A stretch of 64,000 bases of DNA from CAYPHY01 sp964410625 (GTDB lineage Bacteria; Chloroflexota; Anaerolineae; Promineifilales; Promineifilaceae): the NCBI GenBank assembly GCA_964410625.1, contig CAYPHY010000015.1, positions 26,744 to 90,743 on the forward strand, read 5' to 3'. The number at the start of each line of letters is the position of its first letter. Position 1 is the stretch's first letter. The notes below the pieces were generated by a model. The model saw nothing but the letters and a program-made list of their open reading frames with translations, ran no database searches and had not been told where the DNA came from. This document shows positions 35,601-44,194 of the stretch, in pieces. A program made the position numbers and the translations under genes.

Positions 35601-38600
35601 TGGCGCTGGCGCGGTTGTCGTCCGCGCAGCAGCAACAGTTGCGTAGCCTCGCCCGGCGCACCTGGCTCTTCTTTGAGCAATACGTTGGCCCGGAAGACAA
35701 CTGGCTGCCGCCCGATCACTTCCAGGAATCGCCGCTCGGTGTGGTTGCCCACCGCACCTCGCCGACCAATGTGGGCCTCTATTTGTTGAGTGCGCTGGCT
35801 GCTTATGACCTGGGGTATGTCAGCGTCCTCAATCTGGCCTTGCGCTTGCGCTCGACGTTTGAGACGTTGGAAAAGCTCGACCGGTATCGCGGCCACTTCC
35901 TTAATTGGATCAACACCAATACTCTCCATCCTCTGCCCCCGCGCTATGTCTCAACGGTGGACAGCGGTAATCTGGCGGGCTGTTTGTTGGCATTGAAGCA
36001 GGCGTGCCAGACGATTCAGGAGGAGCATATCTGGCGGCGACAACGATGGGAAGGACTGCTCGACATGCTCGCCCTGCTGCAAGAGATGGGCGTTGCCTTG
36101 CGCGAACATCCGGCGCTGGCCGGGAACACGGCCGCGCTGGAAGCCGTCGTCGCCTTGCAAGAACAGTTGCTCCACATGCGCGAGCAAATAGCACAGCGGG
36201 CTGAGGACCCGGCTTTGTGGGGAGCGCTGGCCAAGCAGTTGGCCGAGCAGGAACAACCGGAACTGGACCGCCGCTTGTTGCAACTGGTGGAAGCTGGTTT
36301 AGAGACGCTGCGCCGCCACGATTTACCGTCCCAGGCTGCTGGTGAACTATTTGATACCGGTATTGTCCACAACTGGCGCATCTATGTGGAACGGTTACGC
36401 CAAAATATCCAGGGGATCCAGCGCGAGGCGGAACTGCTATTCCCCTGGCTACTTACCATCCAACACCCTCCGCAACTGCTGACCAATTCCGGGCCGTCCA
36501 CCGCGGCAATGGCGTTGTGGAACTCATTACAGGCAGAATTGTCTCGCGTCCCGAAGCTGAGGGAGATAGACAACTTCAGTCGCACGGCGGAACAGCAGGT
36601 GCAGCAGTTGGCCTTTTTGTTGGAGCAGGAGGGGCAGGGGAGATTAGAGATTGGAGATCGGAGATTGGAGAGTCCCTCAATCTCCAATCGCCAATCTCCA
36701 ATTTCTGATTCTCAATACCAGGAAGCGTTGCAATGGTGTGAAACGCTCCGCAACCAGTTAATCAGTGCGCGGCGGATGGCGGAGACGGTGATTGATAGCT
36801 ATGTGATGTTGGGGCAGAAGGCGGCCGACTATGTAGCCGAGATGGATTTCAGCTTCCTCTATGAACCCCAACGGCAGGTCTTCCACATTGGTTATAATCT
36901 GGAAAGCGGCCGCCTCGACAATAACTTCTATGATCTGTTAGCCTCCGAAGCTCGCATCGCCAGTCTGGTAGCCATTGCCAAGCGGGATGTGCCGATCAAG
37001 CATTGGTTGCATCTGGCACGGCCGTTGACCCGCCTGGAAGAGGGGCTTGCCCTCCTCTCCTGGAGCGGCACGATGTTTGAATATCTGATGCCCCCATTGC
37101 TGATGCGCAGTTATCGCGGGACGCTGCTGGAGCAGAGCTACCACGCGGTGGTCGGCCAACACATCGCCCACGGCCGCAAAAACAGCGTCCCCTGGGGCAT
37201 TTCCGAGTCCGGCTTTTATACCTTCGACAACGCCCAAAACTACCAGTATCGCGCTTTTGGCGTGCCAGAGCTGGGGTATAAGCGTGGCCTGGGGGATGAT
37301 CTAGTGATCGCGCCCTATGCCTCTATGCTGGCGATTGCCATTCGTCCTGATGCGGTGATGCAAAATCTTGATGATTTGCGCCGCCACCAGATGTTGGGAG
37401 CGTATGGCCTCTATGAGGCGATAGACTTCACCCCCTCGCGGCTGGAGTTGGGGCAATCAGCGGCCATTGTCCGCTCTTATATGTCCCATCATCAGGGGAT
37501 GGTCCTGCTGGCGTTAGCCAATTACCTGCAAGATGAAAGGATGATCGAGCGGTTCCACGCTGAACCCTCGATTCAAAGCATGGAGTTGTTGCTGCAAGAG
37601 CAAGTCCCCGTTTCCGCGCCATTGGAAGATGTTGACGACGAGCAAGAAGCGTTGTTGGCGCGGCCGGACAAACCGGCGATCACCGCTGATCCCTGGCCCG
37701 CCCCCACCGGCACGCCGATGCCGCTGGTACATTATCTGTCCAACGGCCGCCTCTCCTCGCTGGTCACCAATGCCGGAGGCGGATACCTCGCCAACGGGGG
37801 TGTGGCCTACACGCGCTGGCGGCCGGATACCACGCTCGACAACTGGGGGATCTGGCTCTATATCCAGGACCGGGAAGATGGCGCGGTCTGGTCGGCCACA
37901 GCCCAACCGGCGGCCGTCCCTCCCCAACATCAAGAGGTGTTGTTCTATCCCCATATGGTTCGCTTCCGCCGCCGCGACCACGACATCACCACAGAGATGG
38001 AGATCACGGTAGCCCCGGACGATAATATCGAACTCCGGCGCATCCATCTGACCAATGAAACGGACCGGACGCGCTCTCTGCGGCTGACCAGTTATGGCGA
38101 AGTGGTGCTGGCTGACCCGAACACCGACATTCGCCACCCCGCCTTTGGCAAGCTCTTTGTGGAGAGTGAGTATATCCCGGAGACAAATCTGCTGCTTTTC
38201 CGGCGACGGCCGCGCTCCGACGAAGAGTCGCCACGCTACCTGGGCCATATGCTGGTGCTGGAAGCAGCGAGTGATGGGGGGACGGAACAGGCGTATACTC
38301 GCGCTTATGAGACGGACCGCCACCGCTTCTTGGGGCGCAACCGCGACAGCAGACGGCCGCAGGCGCTGTATAGCGATCAATGGTTGACGCAAACAACGGG
38401 CGCGACGCTCGATTCGGTGATGGCCTTGGGGCAGGAAGTGCGCTTGCGGCCGCACGCCTCCGTTACGCTGGCTCTGGTGACCATCGCCGCCGACACCCGC
38501 GCTGAAACCACGCGGCTGGCGCGAGAGTACCAACAGTGGGGACGGATGTCGGCCGCCTTCGACCTGGCCCGTGTTCAGGCCGAACAGGAGTTGCGCCGGC

Positions 38601-41600
38601 TTAATTTGCCCGTTGCCGATCTCGACTTGAGCCAACGCTTGCTCTCCCTGTTGCTCTATCCCCATGCCGCCCTTCGCGCCGACCGTTCTGTGCTGGCAGC
38701 CAACGAAAAAGGGCAGTCCGGCTTGTGGGCTTATGGTGTTTCCGGCGATTATCCTATCCTGCTGGCGCGAATTAGCGATGAATCCCAGGCGGAGTTGCTG
38801 CACTTTTTGCTCCGCGCCCACCAATATTGGCGACGGCGCGGCTTGCAGATCGATCTGGTCATTCTTAATGATCAGGAAACGAGTTATGGACAGCCGGTGC
38901 AGGGCTTTATCTATCGCACTGTGCAACGCCTGGACAGTTCGCAATGGCTGAACCGGCGTGGTGGCATCTTTGTTCTTTATCGCGATCAGATCGACCGCGA
39001 GGACGCGACGTTGTTGCAAACGGCGGCGCGGGTGATCCTCGACGGCCGCGCCGGGCCTATCAGCGAGCAACTGGCCGCTCTCTACGACTATCCGCCCACC
39101 CTTCCCGGCTTCTTGCCCCTCCTCCCCCCCGGTGATGTGGAGGAAGCGATGCCGCCTCTGGAGCGACCGGCCGATTTGCAATTCGATAATGGCTATGGTG
39201 GCTTTTCGGCCGACGGCCGTGAATACATCATCTACGTCGAACCCAGCCAGTCGCCAGCATCAGTGCCTACCCCCGCGCCGTGGATCAACGTCGTCGCCAA
39301 TCCCGAATTTGGCTTCATCGCCTCTGAGTCGGGTGGCGGTTATACGTGGGCGGGAAACAGCAGCGAAAACCGCCTGACTGCCTGGCGCAACGACCCGGTG
39401 ACGGACGCTCCGTCGGAAGTCTTTTACCTGCGTGATGAGGAAACGGGCGAAGTGTGGACGCCCACCCCCCAACCAACACCGGCCGACGCCCCCTATCTGG
39501 TGCGGCACGGCGCGGGCTATACCGCTTATGAGCATCACAGCCACCGCCTGAAGCAACACCTGCGCCTCTTTGTACCGCCGGATAGCCCGGTGAAGATCGC
39601 CCAACTGCGGCTGGAAAACAGTTCACAACGGCCGCGCCGCATCACCGTCACCTTCTACGCCGAATGGGTGCTTGGTACAGACCGTTCCATCACCCAACCC
39701 TATATCATCCCGACTTATAACCAGGAACACCATGCGCTTCTGGCCCGCAATCCCTATAGCCTGGAATTTGGGCAGGCGGTGGCCTTTATGGCTACCAGCA
39801 GAGCGCCACATGGATTGACCGCCGACCGGACGGAGTTTATCGGCCGTTTGGGGACGCTGGAACGGCCGGCCGCGCTTGGCCGGATTGGCCTGAACACGCG
39901 CGTCCATGCTGGATTGGATAGCTGTGCGGCGATGGTCATCCACCTGGATTTGCCGCCGGGAGGGAGTGAAGAAGTGTACTTCCTGCTCGGCCAGGGGCGC
40001 AATGAACAGACCGCCCTGTCCCTCATCAAGCGTTTCCTCGATCCGGCGCAGGTCGCCGAAGCGTGGGCAAGCTCAGAACAGTTGTGGGATGAGGTGTTGG
40101 GCGCGGTCTCGGTCAGCACGCCTGATGCGGCGGTTGACCTGCTGCTCAACCGCTGGCTGCTCTATCAGGCCCTTTCTTGCCGCATCTGGGGACGTTCCGC
40201 GCTCTACCAGTCCGGCGGCGCTTATGGCTATCGTGACCAGTTACAGGATGTGACGTCGCTGCTACACACCCGCCCCGACGTGGCGCGGGAACATCTGCTG
40301 CGTGCCGCTCGCCACCAGTTTGAGGCGGGGGATGTGCTGCATTGGTGGCATCCTCCTTCTGGGCGCGGCGTCCGCACGCGCATCACCGACGATCTGGCCT
40401 GGTTGCCCTATGTCGTTGCCCATTACGTGAGGACCACGGCCGATGTCGCCGTTCTGGATGAAAAGGTCCCTTATCTGACCGGCAAACCGCTGGAGCCGGA
40501 CGAGGAGGAACGCTACGGCCATTACGCAGCGACCGATGAGAGCTACACGCTCTATGACCACTGTTGCCGGGCGCTGGAACGGGCGTCAACTGTCGGCCGT
40601 CATGGCCTGCCGCTGATGGGCGCGGGAGATTGGAATGACGGCATGAACCGCGTTGGTATTGAAGGGAAGGGGGAGAGCGTCTGGCTTGGCTGGTTCCTGA
40701 TTAGCGCACTCAACGACTTCGCCGTTCTCTGCGAACAGTGCGGTGACCAGGAGCGGGCACAGCGCTACCGGCAAAAAGCGGAAGCGTACCGTCAGGCGAT
40801 TGAGAAAAATGCCTGGGATGGGGAGTGGTACCGCCGTGCCTATTACGATGACGGCGGCTCGCTCGGTTCGCGGCTGAATAACGAGTGCCAGATTGACGCC
40901 ATCGCCCAATCATGGGGGGTGTTGAGCGGCGCGGCCGATCCGCAACGGGCGCGGCTGGCGATGGAGTCAGTCAAGCGGCTGCTGGTGGATGAAAAAGATC
41001 GCTTGATACTGCTCTTCACCCCACCACTGGATAAGACCCCGCAAGACCCCGGCTATATCAAGGGCTACCTGCCCGGCATCCGTGAAAACGGCGGCCAATA
41101 TACCCACGCTGCGCTGTGGACTATTTGGGCGTTGGCCGAATTGGGGGAGGGGGACGAAGCGGAGGCGTTGTACCAGTTGATCAACCCCATCAGCCGTTCC
41201 GACACGCGTGAAAAGGCTGATGTCTATAAGGTAGAGCCGTATGTGATTTCGGCCGATGTCTATGGCGTGGAACCCCACGAAGGGCGCGGTGGCTGGACCT
41301 GGTATACTGGTTCCAGCGGTTGGATGTATCGCCTGGGCATTGAAGGGATTCTCGGCCTCGAACGCGCCGGAGCGACTTTACGCCTTAATCCCTGTATCCC
41401 TCGTTCCTGGTCGGAGTACCACATTAGCTATCGCTACGGCCGCAGCCGCTATGAGATCACGGTTAAAAACCCAAATCGCGTCCACAGAGGTGTAGAGCGG
41501 ATCAGCCTCGATGGGGAGGTGTTGGCGGAGAACCAGATCGAGTTGCGTGATGATGGCGGCCGTCACCGGGTGGAAGTGGTGATGGGGGAGCAAATGAAAG

Positions 41601-41617
41601 TGGTTGAAGCGTTGTAA
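32666..41617 (+). CDS. cgs: Cyclic beta-1,2-glucan synthase-like protein (GT84 + GH94)
   Basis: The 2,983-residue protein is close to Brucella Cgs and rhizobial NdvB/ChvB (about 2,830). The layout also matches: an N-terminal region; membrane helices near residues 350-430; a GT84 glucosyltransferase core (YVITLDADTVLPADAARRLV near 590-610, then HDLLEGIYGRAALVTDIVLY and RRSHRWIRGDWQ); more helices to about 980; a glycoamylase-like region (RTWLFFEQYVGPEDNWLPPD near 1000, ELGYKRGLGDDLVIAPYASM near 1535); sugar-binding beta domains; and a C-terminal GH94 phosphorylase-type domain with GAGDWNDGMNRVGIEGKGES near 2650. The product would be a cyclic or linear periplasmic/extracellular beta-1,2-glucan. 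Around residues 1325-1350 a word repeat is translated in frame. No standalone transporter gene is adjacent. Confidence 0.93.
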   Translation: MLNPHSGVTNSPPTAEETTWQPEASDSKTIDPLEETAQRLAQAHEAVYVPGRRRAGARRPKTDKNLLQRLEQQAERLAEAHALLQAADDELAYSQAAEWLLDNYYIVQQAIRQVEEDLPPNYYRELPTLNSGSDYIGLPRVYALARELLLLEQCQLDVGRLDRFLLAYEEERPLMMGEIWALPILLRFSLLEALTQAIGRVTNLDIGEDLDAALRFPTMVDDAETVGRCIISLRLLASHDWLDFFERVSLVEQVLRDDPARLYGRLEFQTRDMYRKIVEQLARAIDGDEVQVARAAVRLATDNQAAAQPVAGWMGLELPRNSHVGYYLLDDGRFDLEKQFGYRPDAKTRLQRWVFAHSTLVYVGSISLITLLLVGLLLAYGLRSGGSVPQLLLILLLSFIPATAAAVNLINWLVTYLIKPRVLPKLDFEEGIPLSCRTMVVVPAMLTSPDEVESLLKQLEMHYLRNPDPHLSFALLTDLADTATVQGHEEEAGGQAGIETKEFSKVASPTTEEKRLIEQARQGIEELNHRYARRPFYLFHRDRLWNPREGVWIGWERKRGKLHEFNLLLRGATDTTYSTQIGNLGRLQQIKYVITLDADTVLPADAARRLVGTLAHPLNRAQFNAEGNEVVAGYTILQPRADIRPSSSNQSLFTRVFAGDVGLDLYSTAVSDVYQDLFCEGIYVGKGIYDVDAFERSLEGRIPENTLLSHDLLEGIYGRAALVTDIVLYEDFPPHYLVYVRRSHRWIRGDWQLLPWLLSFFPSGERPRQDGRRLSLIDRWKITDNLRRSLLAPALFFLFVAGWLVLPGSPLVWTLVGLALPAVALLTSTAMAIARGIGSWREGLAWRELRRPVLDSALRWLLQIAFLPYEALLAADAILSTLWRMFVSRRYLLQWTTAAHTVRLIGKEVSAEASLRQMLPSLLLVVMVVILLLAQTAEVVAEGAPLTTAIDNLLVAVPVVVVWVLSSWIAHWISRPERVALARLSSAQQQQLRSLARRTWLFFEQYVGPEDNWLPPDHFQESPLGVVAHRTSPTNVGLYLLSALAAYDLGYVSVLNLALRLRSTFETLEKLDRYRGHFLNWINTNTLHPLPPRYVSTVDSGNLAGCLLALKQACQTIQEEHIWRRQRWEGLLDMLALLQEMGVALREHPALAGNTAALEAVVALQEQLLHMREQIAQRAEDPALWGALAKQLAEQEQPELDRRLLQLVEAGLETLRRHDLPSQAAGELFDTGIVHNWRIYVERLRQNIQGIQREAELLFPWLLTIQHPPQLLTNSGPSTAAMALWNSLQAELSRVPKLREIDNFSRTAEQQVQQLAFLLEQEGQGRLEIGDRRLESPSISNRQSPISDSQYQEALQWCETLRNQLISARRMAETVIDSYVMLGQKAADYVAEMDFSFLYEPQRQVFHIGYNLESGRLDNNFYDLLASEARIASLVAIAKRDVPIKHWLHLARPLTRLEEGLALLSWSGTMFEYLMPPLLMRSYRGTLLEQSYHAVVGQHIAHGRKNSVPWGISESGFYTFDNAQNYQYRAFGVPELGYKRGLGDDLVIAPYASMLAIAIRPDAVMQNLDDLRRHQMLGAYGLYEAIDFTPSRLELGQSAAIVRSYMSHHQGMVLLALANYLQDERMIERFHAEPSIQSMELLLQEQVPVSAPLEDVDDEQEALLARPDKPAITADPWPAPTGTPMPLVHYLSNGRLSSLVTNAGGGYLANGGVAYTRWRPDTTLDNWGIWLYIQDREDGAVWSATAQPAAVPPQHQEVLFYPHMVRFRRRDHDITTEMEITVAPDDNIELRRIHLTNETDRTRSLRLTSYGEVVLADPNTDIRHPAFGKLFVESEYIPETNLLLFRRRPRSDEESPRYLGHMLVLEAASDGGTEQAYTRAYETDRHRFLGRNRDSRRPQALYSDQWLTQTTGATLDSVMALGQEVRLRPHASVTLALVTIAADTRAETTRLAREYQQWGRMSAAFDLARVQAEQELRRLNLPVADLDLSQRLLSLLLYPHAALRADRSVLAANEKGQSGLWAYGVSGDYPILLARISDESQAELLHFLLRAHQYWRRRGLQIDLVILNDQETSYGQPVQGFIYRTVQRLDSSQWLNRRGGIFVLYRDQIDREDATLLQTAARVILDGRAGPISEQLAALYDYPPTLPGFLPLLPPGDVEEAMPPLERPADLQFDNGYGGFSADGREYIIYVEPSQSPASVPTPAPWINVVANPEFGFIASESGGGYTWAGNSSENRLTAWRNDPVTDAPSEVFYLRDEETGEVWTPTPQPTPADAPYLVRHGAGYTAYEHHSHRLKQHLRLFVPPDSPVKIAQLRLENSSQRPRRITVTFYAEWVLGTDRSITQPYIIPTYNQEHHALLARNPYSLEFGQAVAFMATSRAPHGLTADRTEFIGRLGTLERPAALGRIGLNTRVHAGLDSCAAMVIHLDLPPGGSEEVYFLLGQGRNEQTALSLIKRFLDPAQVAEAWASSEQLWDEVLGAVSVSTPDAAVDLLLNRWLLYQALSCRIWGRSALYQSGGAYGYRDQLQDVTSLLHTRPDVAREHLLRAARHQFEAGDVLHWWHPPSGRGVRTRITDDLAWLPYVVAHYVRTTADVAVLDEKVPYLTGKPLEPDEEERYGHYAATDESYTLYDHCCRALERASTVGRHGLPLMGAGDWNDGMNRVGIEGKGESVWLGWFLISALNDFAVLCEQCGDQERAQRYRQKAEAYRQAIEKNAWDGEWYRRAYYDDGGSLGSRLNNECQIDAIAQSWGVLSGAADPQRARLAMESVKRLLVDEKDRLILLFTPPLDKTPQDPGYIKGYLPGIRENGGQYTHAALWTIWALAELGEGDEAEALYQLINPISRSDTREKADVYKVEPYVISADVYGVEPHEGRGGWTWYTGSSGWMYRLGIEGILGLERAGATLRLNPCIPRSWSEYHISYRYGRSRYEITVKNPNRVHRGVERISLDGEVLAENQIELRDDGGRHRVEVVMGEQMKVVEAL
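36639..36712. repeat. Inverted GGAGATT/AATCTCC word repeat inside the glucan synthase gene
   Basis: GAGATTAGAGATTGGAGATC and GGAGATTGGAGAG words face CTCAATCTCCAATCGCC and AATCTCCAATTTC words. It is translated as RLEIGDRRLESPSISNRQSP and then ISDSQ, a hydrophilic loop of about 25 residues between helices. Confidence 0.9.
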
Positions 41618-41652
41618 AGCGGATAATATCGGAGCAGGGGTATTTATCGGCG

Positions 41653-42492
41653 GTGATTGAGCATGAACTGAGCGCAACGGCCGTCCAACCACTGCTTGCG
41701 ACGCAATGGATTGGCCGGACTTATCACTATCTGGAGCAGGTGGATTCGACCAACACCTGGTTGCAAGCGATGGCGGCCGCCGGGGATGCCGATGATCCCC
41801 CTGCCGGGACGGTGGTGGCGGCCGATTATCAAACGGCAGGGCGCGGCCGTTTGGCCCGTCGCTGGGAAGCCCCGGTCGGAACGTCGCTGCTCTTCTCCAT
41901 CCTTCTGCGCCCCAACTGGTCCGCCGAGCAAGGGATGTGGTTGACGATGATCGCCAGTGTAGCGGCGGCCGAAGCCATTGAACAGACGGCCGCCGTTCCA
42001 GTACGCCTAAAGTGGCCCAATGACATCCTGGTTGAAGCGGGGGACGGCTGGCGCAAAGTCGCCGGTTTGCTGGTAGACACACAGTTCGATGCTGCTGGAA
42101 CGCTGTCCACTGCCATCGTCGGCATCGGGATCAACGTCAACCAGACGGCCGCCCAACTCCCCGACACCCTTTACCCAATAACCAGCTTGCGTCTTGCCAC
42201 CGGGCATATTCAATCACGCCAGTCGCTACTGCTGGCTTGCCTGGAGCGTTTAGAAGCACAGTATGAGGCGGCAAATAACGGCCGTTCTCCGCACAATGCG
42301 TGGTATAATCGCTTAATAACCATCGGCAAAGTGATAACGGTTTCGCTACCCCCGGTCAATGGAACGGCGACTTATCTGGAAGGCATGGCCGAAGCTGTGG
42401 ATCAATGGGGCAGGCTTCTGGTGCGTACCCCCAGCGGCGAGTTGCACACCGTTGACGCCGGAGATGTTACGCTACACAAACGAATGGAATGA
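41653..42492 (+). CDS. birA: Biotin--[acetyl-CoA-carboxylase] ligase (BirA, no HTH)
   Basis: The 279-residue enzyme activates biotin as biotinyl-AMP and transfers it to carboxylase carrier domains. The motifs are complete: EQVDSTNTW, AGRGRLARRWEAPVGTSLLF, VRLKWPNDIL, RKVAGLLVDTQ and VGIGINVNQTA, followed by the small C-terminal SH3-like domain. It lacks the N-terminal winged helix of E. coli BirA, so it should not be a repressor. The start is the GTG at 41653, 36 bp after the glucan synthase stop. Confidence 0.94.
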   Translation: MIEHELSATAVQPLLATQWIGRTYHYLEQVDSTNTWLQAMAAAGDADDPPAGTVVAADYQTAGRGRLARRWEAPVGTSLLFSILLRPNWSAEQGMWLTMIASVAAAEAIEQTAAVPVRLKWPNDILVEAGDGWRKVAGLLVDTQFDAAGTLSTAIVGIGINVNQTAAQLPDTLYPITSLRLATGHIQSRQSLLLACLERLEAQYEAANNGRSPHNAWYNRLITIGKVITVSLPPVNGTATYLEGMAEAVDQWGRLLVRTPSGELHTVDAGDVTLHKRME

Positions 42493-42554
42493 GATTCTCA
42501 TGGGATGAGAATCTCACGCAAAGCCGCAAAGGGCGCTAAGTTTTTTCTTTGCGT
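42492..42554. terminator. Hairpin spacer after birA
   Basis: GAGATTCTCATGGGATGAG folds on itself. A second palindrome follows, with ACGCAAAG facing CTTTGCGT around a TTTTTTC tract. Together they could terminate birA transcription; the second belongs to a CGCAAAG word family seen again near 59200 and 63300. Confidence 0.6.
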
Positions 42555-42578
42555 GATCTGTTCAAGGAGTTTAACACA

Positions 42579-43333
42579 ATGGCAGATGAGCAAGAGATTG
42601 AAATAACGGAGGATGATATACGGGAAGCAGCCGCCAGAGTGGAGGCGGCGGCCGAAGAGTTCAGGAGGACAGCGGCCGATGAACCGGCGATAGTCACGGA
42701 AACGACCCACGCCACAACCGTAACGGATGAGGATGGGGTGACAACGACCGTGGAAGAACGAGTGGTCGAGACAATTCCAGAATCAGCGATTGAGACGGCC
42801 CCCGATATGGAAAGCGTAGATGAGGCGACCTTAGCTGATGTGGACATTGCTAATGTGGACATTGCTAATGTGGACGTTGATAACGTAGACGTTGATAACG
42901 TAGACGTTGATAACGTAGACGTTGCTAACGTGGAGGTGGATGACGTCGGACTGAAGCNNNNNNNNNNNNNNNNNNNNNNNNNNNNNNNNNNNNNNNNNNN
43001 NNNNNNNNNNNNNNNNNNNNNNNNNNNNNNNNNNNNNNNNNNNNNNNNNNNNNNNNNGACGTTGATAACGTAGACGTTGCTAACGTGGAGGTGGATGACG
43101 TCGGACTGAAGCGATCGGCCGTCGCTGTCTATCCCGTGCCGGATGAGGATGAGTTTGTCGTGGTTGAGGGGTCAGAGCTGATGGCGGCTAGAGTCGCGGC
43201 CGATGAACGGGAAGAGGAGATTGAAGGTTTCACCACCCTGCAAGCACTCAGCCTCGCCTTTCTGGTGCTGCTCAACATCATCGTCATTGGGTTGGGAATC
43301 TGGCAAGTATCGCGTTACTTTGGCTGGCTCTAG
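42579..43333 (+). CDS. Pentapeptide-like repeat protein with C-terminal membrane anchor (gap inside)
   Basis: An acidic N-terminal domain (EIEITEDDIREAAARVEAAA) leads into a 15-nt DNA repeat encoding five-residue units of the type NVDVD. The protein then ends with a single membrane helix (LSLAFLVLLNIIVIGLGIW). AAGGAG precedes the ATG at 42579. The 100-N run lies within the repeat, and the 55 bp before it (42903-42957) are identical to the 55 bp after it (43058-43112). If the copies are collapsed, the frame is continuous with 199 residues. The unit could form a beta-helical stalk on the cytoplasmic face of a tail-anchored protein; this is inference. The function is unknown. Confidence 0.7.
42903..43112. 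other. Assembly gap (100 N) flanked by identical 55-bp ends
   Basis: Positions 42903-42957 and 43058-43112 read the same base for base. The N run at 42958-43057 is therefore probably an unmerged contig overlap or a collapsed minisatellite, not simple missing sequence. Confidence 0.9.
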
Positions 43334-43353
43334 GAACCTTGATCCCTTGCTAA

Positions 43354-44076
43354 CTAACCGGGGACGCAAATCACGGAACCGGTGTAGATGGTCGCGTTGG
43401 CGTCCAGGCGATTGACCTGGCGTAGCACTTCCACGGTTGTGCCAAAATCCCGCGCAATACTGGCGACTGTCTCGTGATCCGTAATTCCATACGGCCGGTA
43501 TCCGGCGGCGCAGTAGGCCGGGTTGCCTACCGGTAGACGGATCACTTTGCCAGGGATGAGTTTCTTGGCCGAAATACCATAGCGGGCCATCATCGGAATG
43601 GAAGTGTCCTGCCGCAAGCCAAGGCGGTAGAGCGTATCTCCCGGTTGCACGGTGTAATCAATAAAAATAATCGGCTCGACAGAGGGTGGGGGAACGGCCG
43701 TTGGGGGTGGCAGCGTCGGCAACAGCGTTGGCCCCAAGGTCGGCAAGGGCTGTTGTTGGCCGGTCCCCACTTCCGGCAGCGGCGTCGCCGGGGGTGGTGG
43801 CTCCGTCGCTACTGGTAAGGGGGTTGGTTGTGTCTCTGGGAAGGGGCCGAGCATGATCACCTCTTTGGCGGGGTCCATCTCGACCAGAATGGGGTGGCCT
43901 TCCACCACAATGGGGAATGTGCCAGGGGGGAAATCGGGGCGGTTACGCAAATAAGGCAGCGCCAAAAACAAGCCAATTGCGAGGATGGCGGCGATCAGCA
44001 CGACGGCCGTGAGCTGTGCCATATAGGCGCGTAGACCGCGTGCTTGGGCGAATGTGTTACGCTGAACTGTTGCCAT
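43354..44076 (-). CDS. Membrane-anchored LysM protein (two LysM domains)
   Basis: The 240-residue protein has an N-terminal cytoplasmic start, one membrane helix (AQLTAVVLIAAILAIGLFLA) and a Pro-rich linker (about residues 80-135). Two LysM modules follow: IDYTVQPGDTLYRLGLRQDT and YGITDHETVASIARDFGTTV, each ending in the typical PGxxIxLP or GSVICVPG. LysM binds N-acetylglucosamine polymers, so the protein probably holds on to the cell wall from the membrane. No catalytic domain is present. It is transcribed away from dgt. Confidence 0.85.
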   Translation of the reverse strand: MATVQRNTFAQARGLRAYMAQLTAVVLIAAILAIGLFLALPYLRNRPDFPPGTFPIVVEGHPILVEMDPAKEVIMLGPFPETQPTPLPVATEPPPPATPLPEVGTGQQQPLPTLGPTLLPTLPPPTAVPPPSVEPIIFIDYTVQPGDTLYRLGLRQDTSIPMMARYGISAKKLIPGKVIRLPVGNPAYCAAGYRPYGITDHETVASIARDFGTTVEVLRQVNRLDANATIYTGSVICVPG

Positions 44077-44194
44077 CGAATAACCGCCAGATAATAAGTA
44101 AAGAACAAGGAATAATGAACAATACCTATTTTATGTTACACTTACCTCAGGATTATGGCAACTGCCAATTATTAACTTGTCTGGGAGTAACAAC

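Noticed and set aside
37514..39181. 555-codon minus-strand open frame inside the glucan synthase gene
   Set aside because: It is antisense to well-conserved GH94-type coding sequence. Its composition (Gln/Arg/Gly-rich, no domain) is that of an open antisense frame in high-G+C DNA.
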